Below are positions 17,573 to 27,220 of a stretch of 44,661 nucleotides of DNA, in pieces; the first letter of the stretch is position 1, and every line of letters begins with the position of its first letter. Under the pieces are notes generated by a model. The model was given only the letters and a program-made list of their open reading frames with translations. It ran no database searches and was not told the origin of the DNA. Source of the stretch: Lachnospiraceae bacterium. GTDB lineage: Bacteria; Bacillota; Clostridia; Lachnospirales; Lachnospiraceae. The position numbers and the translations under genes are program-made. The stretch covers positions 1 through 44,661 of the forward strand of contig JAUNGG010000033.1 in assembly GCA_030524635.1 (NCBI GenBank). Reading direction: 5' to 3'.

Positions 17573-18646
17573 TTATACCTCAGCCTTTGCCTTGTACATT
17601 TCTTCGTAGTATTTCTGATAATTGCCGCTGGTCACATTGTTCATCCAGTCCTCATGCTCCAGATACCAGTCAATGGTCAGGACAATGCCTTTCTCAAACG
17701 GGGTCTCCGGATACCAGCCAAGATCATTCTTGATTTTGGTCGGGTCGATGCCATAGCGGCGGTCATGGCCCAGACGATCTTCCACGTGCTTGATCAGGTC
17801 TTCGGAGATTCCTTCATCCTTCAGTCGGTCATGAAGCTGTTGGATAATGGTCTTGACGATGAAAATGTTGGGGCGCTCATTGTGACCACCCACGTTATAG
17901 ACCTTGCCGATCTTTCCATCATTGGCGACCATATCGATGGCCTTGCAGTGATCCTCCACATACAGCCAGTCACGGATCTGCATACCATCACCGTAAACCA
18001 GAAGCTGCTTGTGATGCTTGACATTGTTGATCATCAGCGGAATCAGCTTCTCTGGGAACTGGTAAGGACCGTAGTTGTTGGAGCAGCGAGTGATGTTAAT
18101 GGGCATGCCGTAGGTATCATGGAATGCCTGCACAAAGTGGTCGGCACTGGCCTTGGAAGAAGAATACGGACTGTGCGGATTAATGGGCGTAGTCTCCATG
18201 AAGTATCCCTCAGCGCCCAGAGCGCCATAAACCTCATCGGTAGAAACCTGCAGGTATTTCTTGCCCGCTTTCCAGGTCTTGGTGGCTGTGTCATACCAGG
18301 CTTCCTTTGCTCTCTGGAGCAGATTCACCGTACCCATCACATTGGTCTGGACAAAGATCTCCGGATTCGCAATGGAGCGATCCACATGGGATTCAGCTGC
18401 AAAGTTGATGACATAATCGAAATCATACTTCTCGAACAGAGAAGCAACCAATTCCTTGTCACAGATATCCCCCTGCATAAACACATGGCGCGCGTCACCC
18501 TCTACGCCCTTGAGGTTTTCCAAGTTACCAGCATAAGTCAGTTTATCCAGGTTGACCAGGAGAATATCATCGTATTTCTTCAGCATGTAGTAAACAAAGT
18601 TGGAGCCAATAAATCCGGCACAACCGGTAATCAAATATTTTTTCAT
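17573..18646 (-). CDS. rmlB: dTDP-glucose 4,6-dehydratase
   Basis: A 357-residue extended short-chain dehydrogenase. KKYLITGCAGFIGSNFVYYM carries the NAD-binding GxxGxxG, VINFAAESHVDRS follows near residue 85, STDEVYG near residue 140, and YSSSKASADHFVQAFHDTYG provides the catalytic YxxxK. It converts dTDP-glucose to dTDP-4-keto-6-deoxyglucose, the second step towards dTDP-rhamnose. The start at 18646 has AAGGAAG upstream; an open extension to 18748 overlaps rmlA and is not needed. Complete, although its partners rmlA and rmlD are damaged. Confidence 0.93.
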   Translation of the reverse strand: MKKYLITGCAGFIGSNFVYYMLKKYDDILLVNLDKLTYAGNLENLKGVEGDARHVFMQGDICDKELVASLFEKYDFDYVINFAAESHVDRSIANPEIFVQTNVMGTVNLLQRAKEAWYDTATKTWKAGKKYLQVSTDEVYGALGAEGYFMETTPINPHSPYSSSKASADHFVQAFHDTYGMPINITRCSNNYGPYQFPEKLIPLMINNVKHHKQLLVYGDGMQIRDWLYVEDHCKAIDMVANDGKIGKVYNVGGHNERPNIFIVKTIIQQLHDRLKDEGISEDLIKHVEDRLGHDRRYGIDPTKIKNDLGWYPETPFEKGIVLTIDWYLEHEDWMNNVTSGNYQKYYEEMYKAKAEV

Positions 18647-18683
18647 TGTATTTCTTCCTTTTGTTATTTTTTGAATATCGATG

Positions 18684-19606
18684 TTATTTCTGCTTAAAAT
18701 CCATAATACCATCATGGATTGCATCCAGATACTTTCCATCCAGAACATCCTTTAGGTATTGGCCATACTGGTTCTTCTTTAAAACCTCATAGACTTCCAG
18801 CACATCATCTCGGCTGATCCAGCCATTCAGAAAAGCAATTTCCTCCAGGCAGGCAATCTTGCGGTGCTGATGCTGCTCAATTGTCTTTACGAAATCTGTG
18901 GCGTCCACAAGACTTTCATGGGTGCCGGTGTCCAGCCAGGTAAAGCCTTGCCCAGCAGCTCCACGTTCAATGTCCCATCTTCCAGATAGATCCGGTTCAG
19001 ATCGGTGATTTCCAGCTCTCCACGGGCAGAAGGCTTCAGATTCTTTGCATACTCTACAACCCGGTTGTCATAGAAATGCAGGCCGGTCACACAGTAGTTA
19101 CTCTTCGGATGCGCAGGCTTTTCTTCAATAGAAATCGCCTTGCCATCCTTGTCAAATTCAACAATGCCGAAACGCTCCGGGTCGTCCACATAGTAGCCAA
19201 ACACAGTAGCACCCTTTCCGGACTCTGCATTCTCCACAGCAGCTTTCAAGAGCTTCTTCAAACCGTGTCCTGCGAAGATATTGTCGCCCAAGACCATCGC
19301 TACAGTGTCTTCACCGGTGAAGTCAGCACCGATGATAAACGCTTGGGCCAGTCCGTCCGGGGAAGGCTGAACAGCGTAGGTGAGGTTCACACCAAACTGA
19401 TGACCGTCACCCAGCAAGTCTTGGAATCGCGGTGTATCCTGTGGTGTGAATATAATCAGAATGTCCCTGATGCCCGCATTCATGAGGACAGACATGGGGT
19501 AATAGATCATAGGCTTATCATAAATCGGAAGTAACTGCTTTGAAGTCACTTTCGTCAACGGATAAAGGCGCGTGCCGGAGCCTCCGGCCAGAATGATACC
19601 TTTCAT
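18684..19606 (-). pseudogene. rmlA: Glucose-1-phosphate thymidylyltransferase, frameshifted near the C-terminus
   Basis: The 5' part ([67 protein letters not shown]) is a normal RmlA with the nucleotidyl-transfer signature GGSGTRLxPLT. After NVELLGK the frame gives ALPGWTPAP and a stop. The next frame reads [20 protein letters not shown] and continues to a stop at 18684 through QHRKIACLEEIAFLNGWIS. A single missing base around 18945-18947 explains this. The lost part holds the C-terminal helices involved in tetramer and allosteric contacts. Either a real lesion or a one-base sequencing error. GGGGG before the ATG is the ribosome site. Confidence 0.88.
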
Positions 19607-19626
19607 TTTTATCCCCCTATATGCAA

Positions 19627-20592
19627 TCAACATCTGATTTTTAACAATTCCGTGTCTCCCAGCAGATAACATCGTCCAATTCCTGCTGGTAAAAACAAAC
19701 AATCGCCTTTAACAAATCGAACTGGTTTCATTTCTCCATCTGCCGATTCAACTTGACCGTTTCCCGATAAACACAAGAGCACTTGAAATGACTCATCTTT
19801 AACAGAAAATGAAAAACCAGTCTTTACATTTATTTTCTCTGTTTCAAAATATTTACATCGACATAGCACTTCTCGTGAGCAACCAGGATAATAATGTGTC
19901 AGACAACGCTTTCTCTCCGATTGCTTTTGAGTTTTCATATTCATGATCCGAATAGCCTTATCGAAATGCAATTCTCTCTTCTGGCCGTTCTTATCTATGC
20001 GGTCATAGTCATAAACACGATAGGTCACATTGGAGCTTTCCTGGATTTCCGCAATCAAGATACCTTTTCCAATGCCATGTACCGTTCCAGCCGGGACAAA
20101 ATAGGTATCACCCTTGTGGACTTCCACTTTTTGCAAATGCTTGTCCAGCGTTCCCGTTTCAAGAGCATGACGAAGGATTTCTTCTGTCACCGTATGCTTG
20201 AAGCCATAGATCAAGCTCGCTCCTTCATCCGCGTCAATGACATACCACATCTCTGTTTTACCATTGTCGCCTTCATGGTCCTTGGCATATTCATCGTCAG
20301 GGTGAACTTGAACAGACAAATCCTTCTTGGCATCAATGAACTTCACTAGAACAGGCAGTTCACCATTCTTCACTTTTGCGCCCAAAAACTCCGGATGCTG
20401 CTTCAGCACTGTGGGAAGCGTCTGCCCCTTGAATTCACCGTTTGCAATTACACACGGCCCATCCGGGTGAACGGAACACTCCCACGTTTCCGCCAACGGT
20501 GTCAGGTTAATCTTCTTCCCGTATTCATCTCTCAGCCGTGTTCCACCCCAAAGATAGTCTTTTCCACAAGGCAGTAATTTCAATATCTCCAT
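19627..20592 (-). CDS. manA: Mannose-6-phosphate isomerase, class I
   Basis: A 321-residue cupin isomerase interconverting fructose 6-phosphate and mannose 6-phosphate, the entry to GDP-mannose. [18 protein letters not shown] opens the protein. [17 protein letters not shown] near residue 95 and [19 protein letters not shown] supply the zinc-binding Gln, His and Glu residues; [19 protein letters not shown] gives the last zinc His. The size is typical of the short Firmicutes form. It sits directly after manC and before rmlA in the nucleotide-sugar block. Confidence 0.92.
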   Translation of the reverse strand: MEILKLLPCGKDYLWGGTRLRDEYGKKINLTPLAETWECSVHPDGPCVIANGEFKGQTLPTVLKQHPEFLGAKVKNGELPVLVKFIDAKKDLSVQVHPDDEYAKDHEGDNGKTEMWYVIDADEGASLIYGFKHTVTEEILRHALETGTLDKHLQKVEVHKGDTYFVPAGTVHGIGKGILIAEIQESSNVTYRVYDYDRIDKNGQKRELHFDKAIRIMNMKTQKQSERKRCLTHYYPGCSREVLCRCKYFETEKINVKTGFSFSVKDESFQVLLCLSGNGQVESADGEMKPVRFVKGDCLFLPAGIGRCYLLGDTELLKIRC

Positions 20593-20606
20593 TACTCTGT
20601 CACCGT

Positions 20607-21935
20607 TTAATCCAACGGGAACTGAATTTCTTCAGAGAACTTAATCTTGTCCGCCACGCTGATCTCATTACCCAACTGAACTTCTACAATGTCCAAAGGA
20701 GAAATTGCCTCAACCGTATGCTTACAGCCAGCTGCGATGGTGATCACATCACCTGTACGGAGAATCTGCTCCATGCCGTCCACAATGGCCTTACCTTTAC
20801 CAGAAACGATGGTCCAGACTTCTTCGCGGTAGTTGTGCATATGGTAGGTCATATGTTCACCGGCTTTCATAGACACCTTGACTGTCATTGATCCCGGCTG
20901 CACATCGATGACCGTGTATGTACCCCACGACTTCTCAGCATACATTGCTTCTGTCTCAATTTTCTCAACGTAAGGTTTCATATAGCCACTACGCTCTTTA
21001 TCAGAGATCAGGATGCCATCGCCGCTTGCCGCGACAACGAGGTCTTTGCATCCCATACAGAGGATTGGGATATTCAGTTCGTTCACTACGTTAGTGTTTT
21101 CGCAGGTTTCATCAAGGATAGCCTTGCCCTTGGCCTTATCAGCCATGACCTCGGCCATCATGTTCCAAGTTCCAACGTCCTTCCAATCGCCGCTAAAGCG
21201 CAACACCTGAATGCTCGTTTCCTTCTCAACAACCGCATAGTCAAAGCTAATCTTCGTAAGTGTGTCATATTTATTGAAAAGGTCTCGATAATCTTCAAAT
21301 TCAATCATGCTGTGAGCCTTATCCAGCAAATAGCCCAGCTTAAAAGCAAAGATACCGGCGTTCCAAAGGGCATTCTGAGCAAGGTATTTCTTTGCAGTTT
21401 CCTTGTTCGGCTTCTCTTTGAATTCCTTGACCTTGCTAATGTTTTCGCCATTCTCCGGGATGATGTAGCCATACTTTTCAGAAGGATAGGTCGGCTCAAT
21501 GCCCATCAGCGTGAGGTTTACGCCGCCCTGTTCCGCCAACTCGTGCAAAGTCTTTACCGCTTCGTAGTAGGTGTTGTCAACATAAGGATCAACTGGGCAG
21601 ACCACAACAGCTTCATCCTCGCCAATTCCCAGTTCGTCGTAGAGGTACGTCGCAGCTAGAGCGATTGCTGGGAAGGTGTCACGGCGGCACGGCTCCACGC
21701 AGATGGATGCTTTCTCTCCAAGCTGATTCTTGATTGCACTCGCCTGAGATTTGCTGGTCGCAATGGTAATTTTTGCGTCGACATCTACCGTTGTAATCTG
21801 TCGATATACTCGCTGCACCATCGACTCATAGTTATCGCCGTCTTTGAACAGCTTAATAAACTGCTTGCTGCGCACATCATTAGATAGAGGCCAAAGGCGC
21901 TTACCAGAACCCCCAGAAAGTAAAATAATATTCAT
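20607..21935 (-). CDS. manC: Mannose-1-phosphate guanylyltransferase (with C-terminal cupin)
   Basis: A 442-residue ManC/AlgA-type enzyme. The N-terminal nucleotidyltransferase begins NIILLSGGSGKRLWPLSNDV with the GGSGxRLWPLS signature, and VKEFKEKPNKETAKKYL matches the conserved FxEKP. The C-terminal cupin (about residues 330-440, with SWGTYTVID, HYHN-like MTYHMHNYREE and VEVQLG) corresponds to the mannose-6-phosphate isomerase half of bifunctional enzymes. It makes GDP-mannose from GTP and mannose 1-phosphate. A separate ManA is encoded next door, so the main role here is probably the guanylyl transfer. Confidence 0.92.
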   Translation of the reverse strand: MNIILLSGGSGKRLWPLSNDVRSKQFIKLFKDGDNYESMVQRVYRQITTVDVDAKITIATSKSQASAIKNQLGEKASICVEPCRRDTFPAIALAATYLYDELGIGEDEAVVVCPVDPYVDNTYYEAVKTLHELAEQGGVNLTLMGIEPTYPSEKYGYIIPENGENISKVKEFKEKPNKETAKKYLAQNALWNAGIFAFKLGYLLDKAHSMIEFEDYRDLFNKYDTLTKISFDYAVVEKETSIQVLRFSGDWKDVGTWNMMAEVMADKAKGKAILDETCENTNVVNELNIPILCMGCKDLVVAASGDGILISDKERSGYMKPYVEKIETEAMYAEKSWGTYTVIDVQPGSMTVKVSMKAGEHMTYHMHNYREEVWTIVSGKGKAIVDGMEQILRTGDVITIAAGCKHTVEAISPLDIVEVQLGNEISVADKIKFSEEIQFPLD

Positions 21936-21951
21936 TTGCTTTTGTCCCCCG

Positions 21952-23649
21952 TTATTTCAAATCAAGTTTTGTCTGAATTATATTTTTTATTTCTTCCAGC
22001 TTTTTTTCAGCTGCAGCCTTAACTGCACCCTTGATGCTGTAATAAATTTTGATCTTCGGCTCCGTGCCAGACGGACGAATCGCAATCCAAGAACCATCCT
22101 CCAGAACGTACTTTAAGACATTAGAGGTCGGCAACGTTCCAAAGCCTTCCTCTGCATCCACAGGCTTGCTGTAGTCCATCACAAACGCAGTATCCGCGAA
22201 CGGCGAACCAGATGCCCGCAGTTCCGTCATCATGGAAGCGATTTTCTCCAGACCGTCCTTACCTTTTAAAGTAAAGCTATCCAGCGCATCGCGATAATAA
22301 CCATACTCGTCATAGATTGCATTCATCTCGTCCAGAAGTGTCTTTCCGTTCGCTTTTGCTTCTGCCGCCATCTCACAGATCAACAAGCTGGACACAACAG
22401 CATCCTTATCGCGGGCATGAGTGCCAACGAGGTAACCATACGATTCCTCATAACCAAACAAGAAATCGTAGTCCTGTTCTTTATTTTCTTTTATCTTTGC
22501 CTGTTCAAACTGGGTGATCTTCTCGCCGATGAACTTGAAACCAGTCAGCGTAGAGAACACCGTAATACCGTGCTTGCGGGCAATATCTGCGCCCAGCTCT
22601 GAGGTAACAACGGTCTTGACCACAGCGGGATGCTGATATTTGCTCATATCTGTGTGCGTCAAAATGAAGTTCATCAGCAGTGCACCAACTTGATTACCAG
22701 TCATCAGCTGATACTCATCGGCTGTCTTCACCGCAATGCCCACACGGTCGCTGTCAGGGTCCGTTCCAAGGACAATATCCGCACCAGTACGTTTTGCCTG
22801 CGCTATGCCTAGCTCCAATGCACGTCTATCTTCCGGGTTCGGAGAGACGACCGTTGGAAAATTGCCATCCGGATTCACCTGGTCTGCAACGGCATCAATC
22901 TGTGTAAATCCATCCACACGGAGTACCTTCTGGACAGGAACATTACCTGTACCGTGGAGAGGCGTGTATACGATTTTCAGATTCTGTTTAGCCGCAGTAT
23001 CTTCATATTGGCTTTGTTTCAATACCGCCATAACAAAGTTATCTGTCACATCCGCCATAAAAATCAGCAAATCATCACCAGTAAAACTTATGGTGTGGTA
23101 ATCCGTGATGGCATTGACATAGCTTATAACTTGTTTCGCCTGCCCAGGAACCAGTTGGCAGCCAAACTCGTTATATACTTTGTAACCGTTATACTCTTTC
23201 GGATTGTGGCTGGCAGTAACAACAACGCCCGCCAGCGCATTCCAGAATTTCACTGAAAAAGAAAGCTGTGGAGTAGGACGGGCATGTACATGAAGATATA
23301 CACGGATACCCATTCCACTCAGCACATTCGCTGCTGTGCGGGAGAAGAATTCACTATTATTGCGGGTATCGTATCCGATGACCACACCGCGCTCTTTACA
23401 GGTTTCTGCGCCATAGGTATCCAGCAGATATCTGCCAAGACCCATCGTTGCTTTACCAACGGTGTACTTGTTCATGCGGTTGGTACCAACACCCATTACA
23501 CCGCGCAGTCCACCCGTGCCAAACTCAAGATCACGATAGAAGCGATCTTCGATTTCTTTTTCATCTTTAATGGCTTCAAGTTCCTTATGAGTTACCTCAT
23601 CGAAGAACTCATCAGTCAGCCACTGTTCGTATCTTTCCATATAGCCCAT
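21952..23649 (-). CDS. manB: Phosphomannomutase/phosphoglucomutase
   Basis: A 565-residue alpha-D-phosphohexomutase that moves the phosphate between C6 and C1 of mannose or glucose. GVVVTASHNPKEYNGYK near residue 140 holds the phosphoserine loop, LGTDPDSDRVGIAV near residue 300 the magnesium loop, GYEESYGYLVG near residue 400 the sugar loop, and IRPSGTEPKIKIYYS near residue 540 the phosphate-binding loop. The ATG at 23649 has GAGG nine bases upstream; an ATG fifteen bases earlier is less well placed. It feeds mannose 1-phosphate to ManC and could also supply glucose 1-phosphate to RmlA. Confidence 0.92.
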   Translation of the reverse strand: MGYMERYEQWLTDEFFDEVTHKELEAIKDEKEIEDRFYRDLEFGTGGLRGVMGVGTNRMNKYTVGKATMGLGRYLLDTYGAETCKERGVVIGYDTRNNSEFFSRTAANVLSGMGIRVYLHVHARPTPQLSFSVKFWNALAGVVVTASHNPKEYNGYKVYNEFGCQLVPGQAKQVISYVNAITDYHTISFTGDDLLIFMADVTDNFVMAVLKQSQYEDTAAKQNLKIVYTPLHGTGNVPVQKVLRVDGFTQIDAVADQVNPDGNFPTVVSPNPEDRRALELGIAQAKRTGADIVLGTDPDSDRVGIAVKTADEYQLMTGNQVGALLMNFILTHTDMSKYQHPAVVKTVVTSELGADIARKHGITVFSTLTGFKFIGEKITQFEQAKIKENKEQDYDFLFGYEESYGYLVGTHARDKDAVVSSLLICEMAAEAKANGKTLLDEMNAIYDEYGYYRDALDSFTLKGKDGLEKIASMMTELRASGSPFADTAFVMDYSKPVDAEEGFGTLPTSNVLKYVLEDGSWIAIRPSGTEPKIKIYYSIKGAVKAAAEKKLEEIKNIIQTKLDLK

Positions 23650-23701
23650 AGTTTCTAACCTCATTATTCTTTCAACTGTGAATAAGCTTACAAATTACTC
23701 C

Positions 23702-24346
23702 TCAATCCCTGCCGAACAGATCCCTCATGTAAACCTTGTCTTTTACATCATCCAGGCACTTGTCGTACCGGTCTACGATAATGGTGTCGCCTCTCTGCGT
23801 AGGTATCGAGTTCATTGAAATATGCGACGCGCAGTGCAAGATAGGTGTTGGCAAACAGCTTGACCGCCTCTGCCTCGGTGAAGCCCATAAACAGCGTGTC
23901 TATATTCTCTCTGATTGCGCCATCTTGGAGTAGCTCAATGAAGGTGTGTGCGGCCTGTGTCAGTCGCTCATCTTCGATATCTGTGCCAACGATTATCCTG
24001 CTGGGGTACAAATTGTCATAGAAGGCTTTACTCTCACGCAAGAATTCAGGTCTGAAGATGATGTTCTTGCAGTCGTACTTCTCCCAGACGGAAGCCGTAT
24101 ATCCAACCGGCACTGTGGACTTGATGACCAGATAGCGTTCGGATTTATTTTTATGACCAGATCAATCTTTTCGGCCAAATACTTCTCGATATATTCATCC
24201 TGAATCGGGGCTTTTCGATTGTTAATCAGTTCAACTTTCTGCAGGATAATATCCACAGCATAAACTTTGTGATGCTAAACCAGCAGCGTGGCAATGAAAA
24301 GACCTACATAACCCATATCGGAAACCGCGATTGTGTAATTCTTCAT
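23702..24346 (-). pseudogene. ugd: UDP-glucose 6-dehydrogenase relic with deletions and frameshifts
   Basis: Pieces of one Ugd gene appear in different frames. The start ATG at 24346 (MKNYTIAVSDMGYVGL, with GAGGAGAG upstream) is followed by VELINNRKAPIQDEYIEKYL, then [49 protein letters not shown] and [19 protein letters not shown]. It then jumps to [20 protein letters not shown] and a stop at 23702. A complete Ugd of this type is near 400 residues; the relic spans only 645 bases, so the middle, including the catalytic Cys segment, has gone in at least two deletions. UDP-glucuronate cannot be made from this copy. Confidence 0.85.
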
Positions 24347-24529
24347 GATATCTCTCCTCATCTGTACCGAGCAAGGCTGAGAATTCAACCAAGCCAGTAT
24401 TACATTTTCTATGTTTAATCATTGTGGTTATTATTCGGGATGAAAACTTCATGTAAAATGCTATTAAAGACTCCCATCATCCATAGTCCACAACTATTCA
24501 ACTGAAAATTGAGAAACAACCATCACCAA

Positions 24530-26674
24530 CTAATCCACAATCAGTTCCTCCGGCTCAACCACTCCAGCCACGCCATTATCTCCAAAAGTAGTAATCTCTC
24601 CGCTTCCAGATACCACCCACTCCTGGTCCATTCCGTCTTTTACTTTCGTTCCCTTCATGACTTTACCTGAAGAATTCACCAATCGTTTCCCCACGTTAGG
24701 GATATCAAACACCTGGTATTTCACATCTTTCTCTGCGGTCTGCAATCTACCCTTGTAATAGAAATATCCATTTTGGATTCCCGTGACTCCTTTACTGTTT
24801 GAATCAAAGTAATAAACCACATTGCTGTCTACTCCATCTTCAATGGTAATACGTCCACTGGCGCCTTCTAATCCATTAGTACCTTTTCCAAAATAATAAA
24901 ATTCGCCATCTAGTTCTACCAATCCTCGACGGGCTTTTCCAAACTCATCAAATAAATAATTCTTTCCATTAATCTTGCGAATACCAAATTCTTTTCCTGC
25001 TGGTGCTGCATATGCATACCCGTTTGAACCAAAGTAGTACCATCCGGATTCACCGGAACCATCTAATTCTTCTGGATCTTTCAAATATCTCCACTGAGAA
25101 AGAACAGAATTTCCTGCCTGTTCTTCTGCATCGTCAACTGTTTCAAAATATCGATATCCGGATACTGCAGGATTCTTTGAAGAATACTTTACCCATCCTG
25201 TCTGCATAATCCCATAATTATCAAAACAATATTCCTTCTTATCGATTTCCATGACTTTATATCTGCCAGAGGTAGCATATTTCTTTTTCCCAGTATTTGG
25301 ATGGAAGTAAAAATAGGCCTTATCTCCATGGTCACTGACGTAATCTGAAATATAATCATCATCCGATATCCAGTCCTCTGGTATCTCCAAATACTGCCAG
25401 CCTTTCAGGGCCGCTCCATTGTCTCCACAAAAGGCGATCTTATCATCCACCCAGCCAGTTGTAATCCGGCCGCTCCTGCTAAGGTAATAGCGCTCACCAT
25501 TAATCGTGCTCCATTTGCTTTTTTCGCTTCGATGAACATAACCAGAGGCGTCTGCATAATACCAGTTATCTACATCATTTCCTTCTTCATCCTTTGTAAC
25601 GACATTAAACCAACCCTGTGTCGTAATTACGCCATTTTCATCTGCATAGAGGGAACGATTATCGTTTTTGGTAATCCAGCGATTTTTATACATCAGACCA
25701 TTTGCATCGAATCCATATCGTTTGCCGTCAATCGTTTCATAGCAATCGGTATACACGTTGCCGTCTGGTTTAGCATAATACCAGTTTTCATATTTTACTC
25801 CCTGGCTATTTTCACCGGTGATGGCAAACCAGCCATCATCTTCTAATACACCATCTTCCTTCAGATAATAGCGCTGCTTCGTATCGGGATCCACATACCA
25901 TCGTTTCCGATAGTTAAAACCGTTTGCATCAAAGAAATACCAATCATTCTCTAATTGGAACCAGCAGCCTCGTACCAAAACCCCATTATTTCCAGCAAGA
26001 TACCATTTTTCATATTTTACTCCCTGAGCATCCTCACCTGTGATGGCAAACCAGCCTGTCTGCTGAATGCCTTTTTCATCCACGTAGTAACGGTCTGTGC
26101 CTACGTTGACCCAGTTCTTTCTAGGTGAGTTTCCACTTCCATCAAAATAATATTGATTTCCATCGATGTTGTACCAGCCATTTCGATACAACACACCGTC
26201 TGACTTAGCATAATACCAGTTTGTATATTCCACACCTTTTGCATTTACATTTGTAATGGAAAACCAACCATCCTGTTTCCGAATGCCCTGCTCGTCTGCA
26301 TAATAACGGTCATCGCCGATTGTTACCCAATTTTTTCGGACATTAACGCCGCCGCCATTGAAATAATAAAAATTGCCATCGATCTCATACCAGCCATTTT
26401 TATAGACAGCCCCATCTGAGCCGGCATAATACCAGTCTGTCACGATTTCATCTTCTTTGACCAGATCAGAGGGAAGCTTCTGCTGATAATGGACTTCCCG
26501 CTCCAGGCTAAACCATTGACCGGTTAATCGCTGTTCATTTTGTATGTAATAACTCTTTCCATCTTCCTGCTTCCAGCCGTCAGCAGCGAAGGCAGGATGG
26601 CAATTTAGACAAATAGCTGCACCGGCAGCCGCCAATAAACCTATTTTTTTAATTCTTGTTTCTCTAATTATCAT
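24530..26674 (-). CDS. Secreted cell-wall-binding repeat protein
   Basis: A 714-residue protein with a signal peptide (KKIGLLAAAGAAICL, cleavage likely after PAFA near residue 30). Almost all of the rest consists of imperfect aromatic repeats of about 20 residues of the glucan/choline-binding type (for example GWYEIDGNFYYFNGGG, GWYNIDGNQYYFDGSG, GWFAITGENSQGVKYENWYY). No catalytic domain is visible. Such repeats bind choline or polysaccharide on the cell wall. It lies between loaP and the sugar-nucleotide genes, with only three bases to loaP, so it is probably co-transcribed with the capsule. It might anchor or organise the polymer at the surface; that role is inferred from position only. Confidence 0.85.
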   Translation of the reverse strand: MIIRETRIKKIGLLAAAGAAICLNCHPAFAADGWKQEDGKSYYIQNEQRLTGQWFSLEREVHYQQKLPSDLVKEDEIVTDWYYAGSDGAVYKNGWYEIDGNFYYFNGGGVNVRKNWVTIGDDRYYADEQGIRKQDGWFSITNVNAKGVEYTNWYYAKSDGVLYRNGWYNIDGNQYYFDGSGNSPRKNWVNVGTDRYYVDEKGIQQTGWFAITGEDAQGVKYEKWYLAGNNGVLVRGCWFQLENDWYFFDANGFNYRKRWYVDPDTKQRYYLKEDGVLEDDGWFAITGENSQGVKYENWYYAKPDGNVYTDCYETIDGKRYGFDANGLMYKNRWITKNDNRSLYADENGVITTQGWFNVVTKDEEGNDVDNWYYADASGYVHRSEKSKWSTINGERYYLSRSGRITTGWVDDKIAFCGDNGAALKGWQYLEIPEDWISDDDYISDYVSDHGDKAYFYFHPNTGKKKYATSGRYKVMEIDKKEYCFDNYGIMQTGWVKYSSKNPAVSGYRYFETVDDAEEQAGNSVLSQWRYLKDPEELDGSGESGWYYFGSNGYAYAAPAGKEFGIRKINGKNYLFDEFGKARRGLVELDGEFYYFGKGTNGLEGASGRITIEDGVDSNVVYYFDSNSKGVTGIQNGYFYYKGRLQTAEKDVKYQVFDIPNVGKRLVNSSGKVMKGTKVKDGMDQEWVVSGSGEITTFGDNGVAGVVEPEELIVD

Positions 26675-26677
26675 TTT

Positions 26678-27220
26678 TTATTCCTTTTTATTTTTCATGC
26701 AAGATGAGTTTTTTCCAACCTCCCCCAACACCTCCACTCCCATCTGCACTTCCATCAATCTCCCAAACATCTGCACCTCCACCACAGCCACTCTCTTGTG
26801 CCGGTTGATCTTCTTGATCTTTCCGCCCATTCCTTTCATTGGCCCGCTTTGGATCACAACTTCATCATTCTCCAGATATCCAAGAGACATTTCCACCAGA
26901 TGCTCTTCATTTCCGATGGACTTCAGAAACTCTTCTTCCTCCTTATGGATGGGAATAAACTCGCTTCCATCCCCAAGGATTTTCGTCATTGCCGGAATTG
27001 TCCTTAATTTCTTATGTACATCCTCAATTTTCTCTGTAACTAAAAACAGATATCCTGGAAACATTGGGACCTGCATTTTGTGCCATTTCCCTTCATACCG
27101 CTTCATCCGTTCTGTCTTTGGAATGAAGCATTCTTCCAGAACATCTTCTTGAACGATCCGCCTGCATGCACAGGCAACCTCTTCTTCCTTACCAGTTCTC
27201 ACCTGTAAGGCGTACCACAT
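26678..27220 (-). CDS. loaP: LoaP-type NusG paralogue, transcription antiterminator
   Basis: A 180-residue NusG-family protein. MWYALQVRTGKEEEVACACR begins the NGN domain, VPMFPGYLFLVTEKIEDVHK follows near residue 60, and the C-terminal KOW domain contains NDEVVIQSGPMKGMGGKIKK and HKRVAVVEVQMFG. Specialised paralogues of this kind bind RNA polymerase and allow long biosynthetic operons to be read past terminators. The start at 27220 has GGAGG eight bases upstream. It is the first gene of the roughly 25-kb minus-strand capsule operon, the position expected for such a regulator. The LoaP rather than RfaH label rests on the Firmicutes context. Confidence 0.85.
   Translation of the reverse strand: MWYALQVRTGKEEEVACACRRIVQEDVLEECFIPKTERMKRYEGKWHKMQVPMFPGYLFLVTEKIEDVHKKLRTIPAMTKILGDGSEFIPIHKEEEEFLKSIGNEEHLVEMSLGYLENDEVVIQSGPMKGMGGKIKKINRHKRVAVVEVQMFGRLMEVQMGVEVLGEVGKNSSCMKNKKE

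Noticed and set aside
17471-18697. A 408-codon plus-strand open frame
   Set aside because: It lies antisense to rmlB, whose motifs are clear, and the translation shows no domain. It is a shadow of the rmlB codon pattern.
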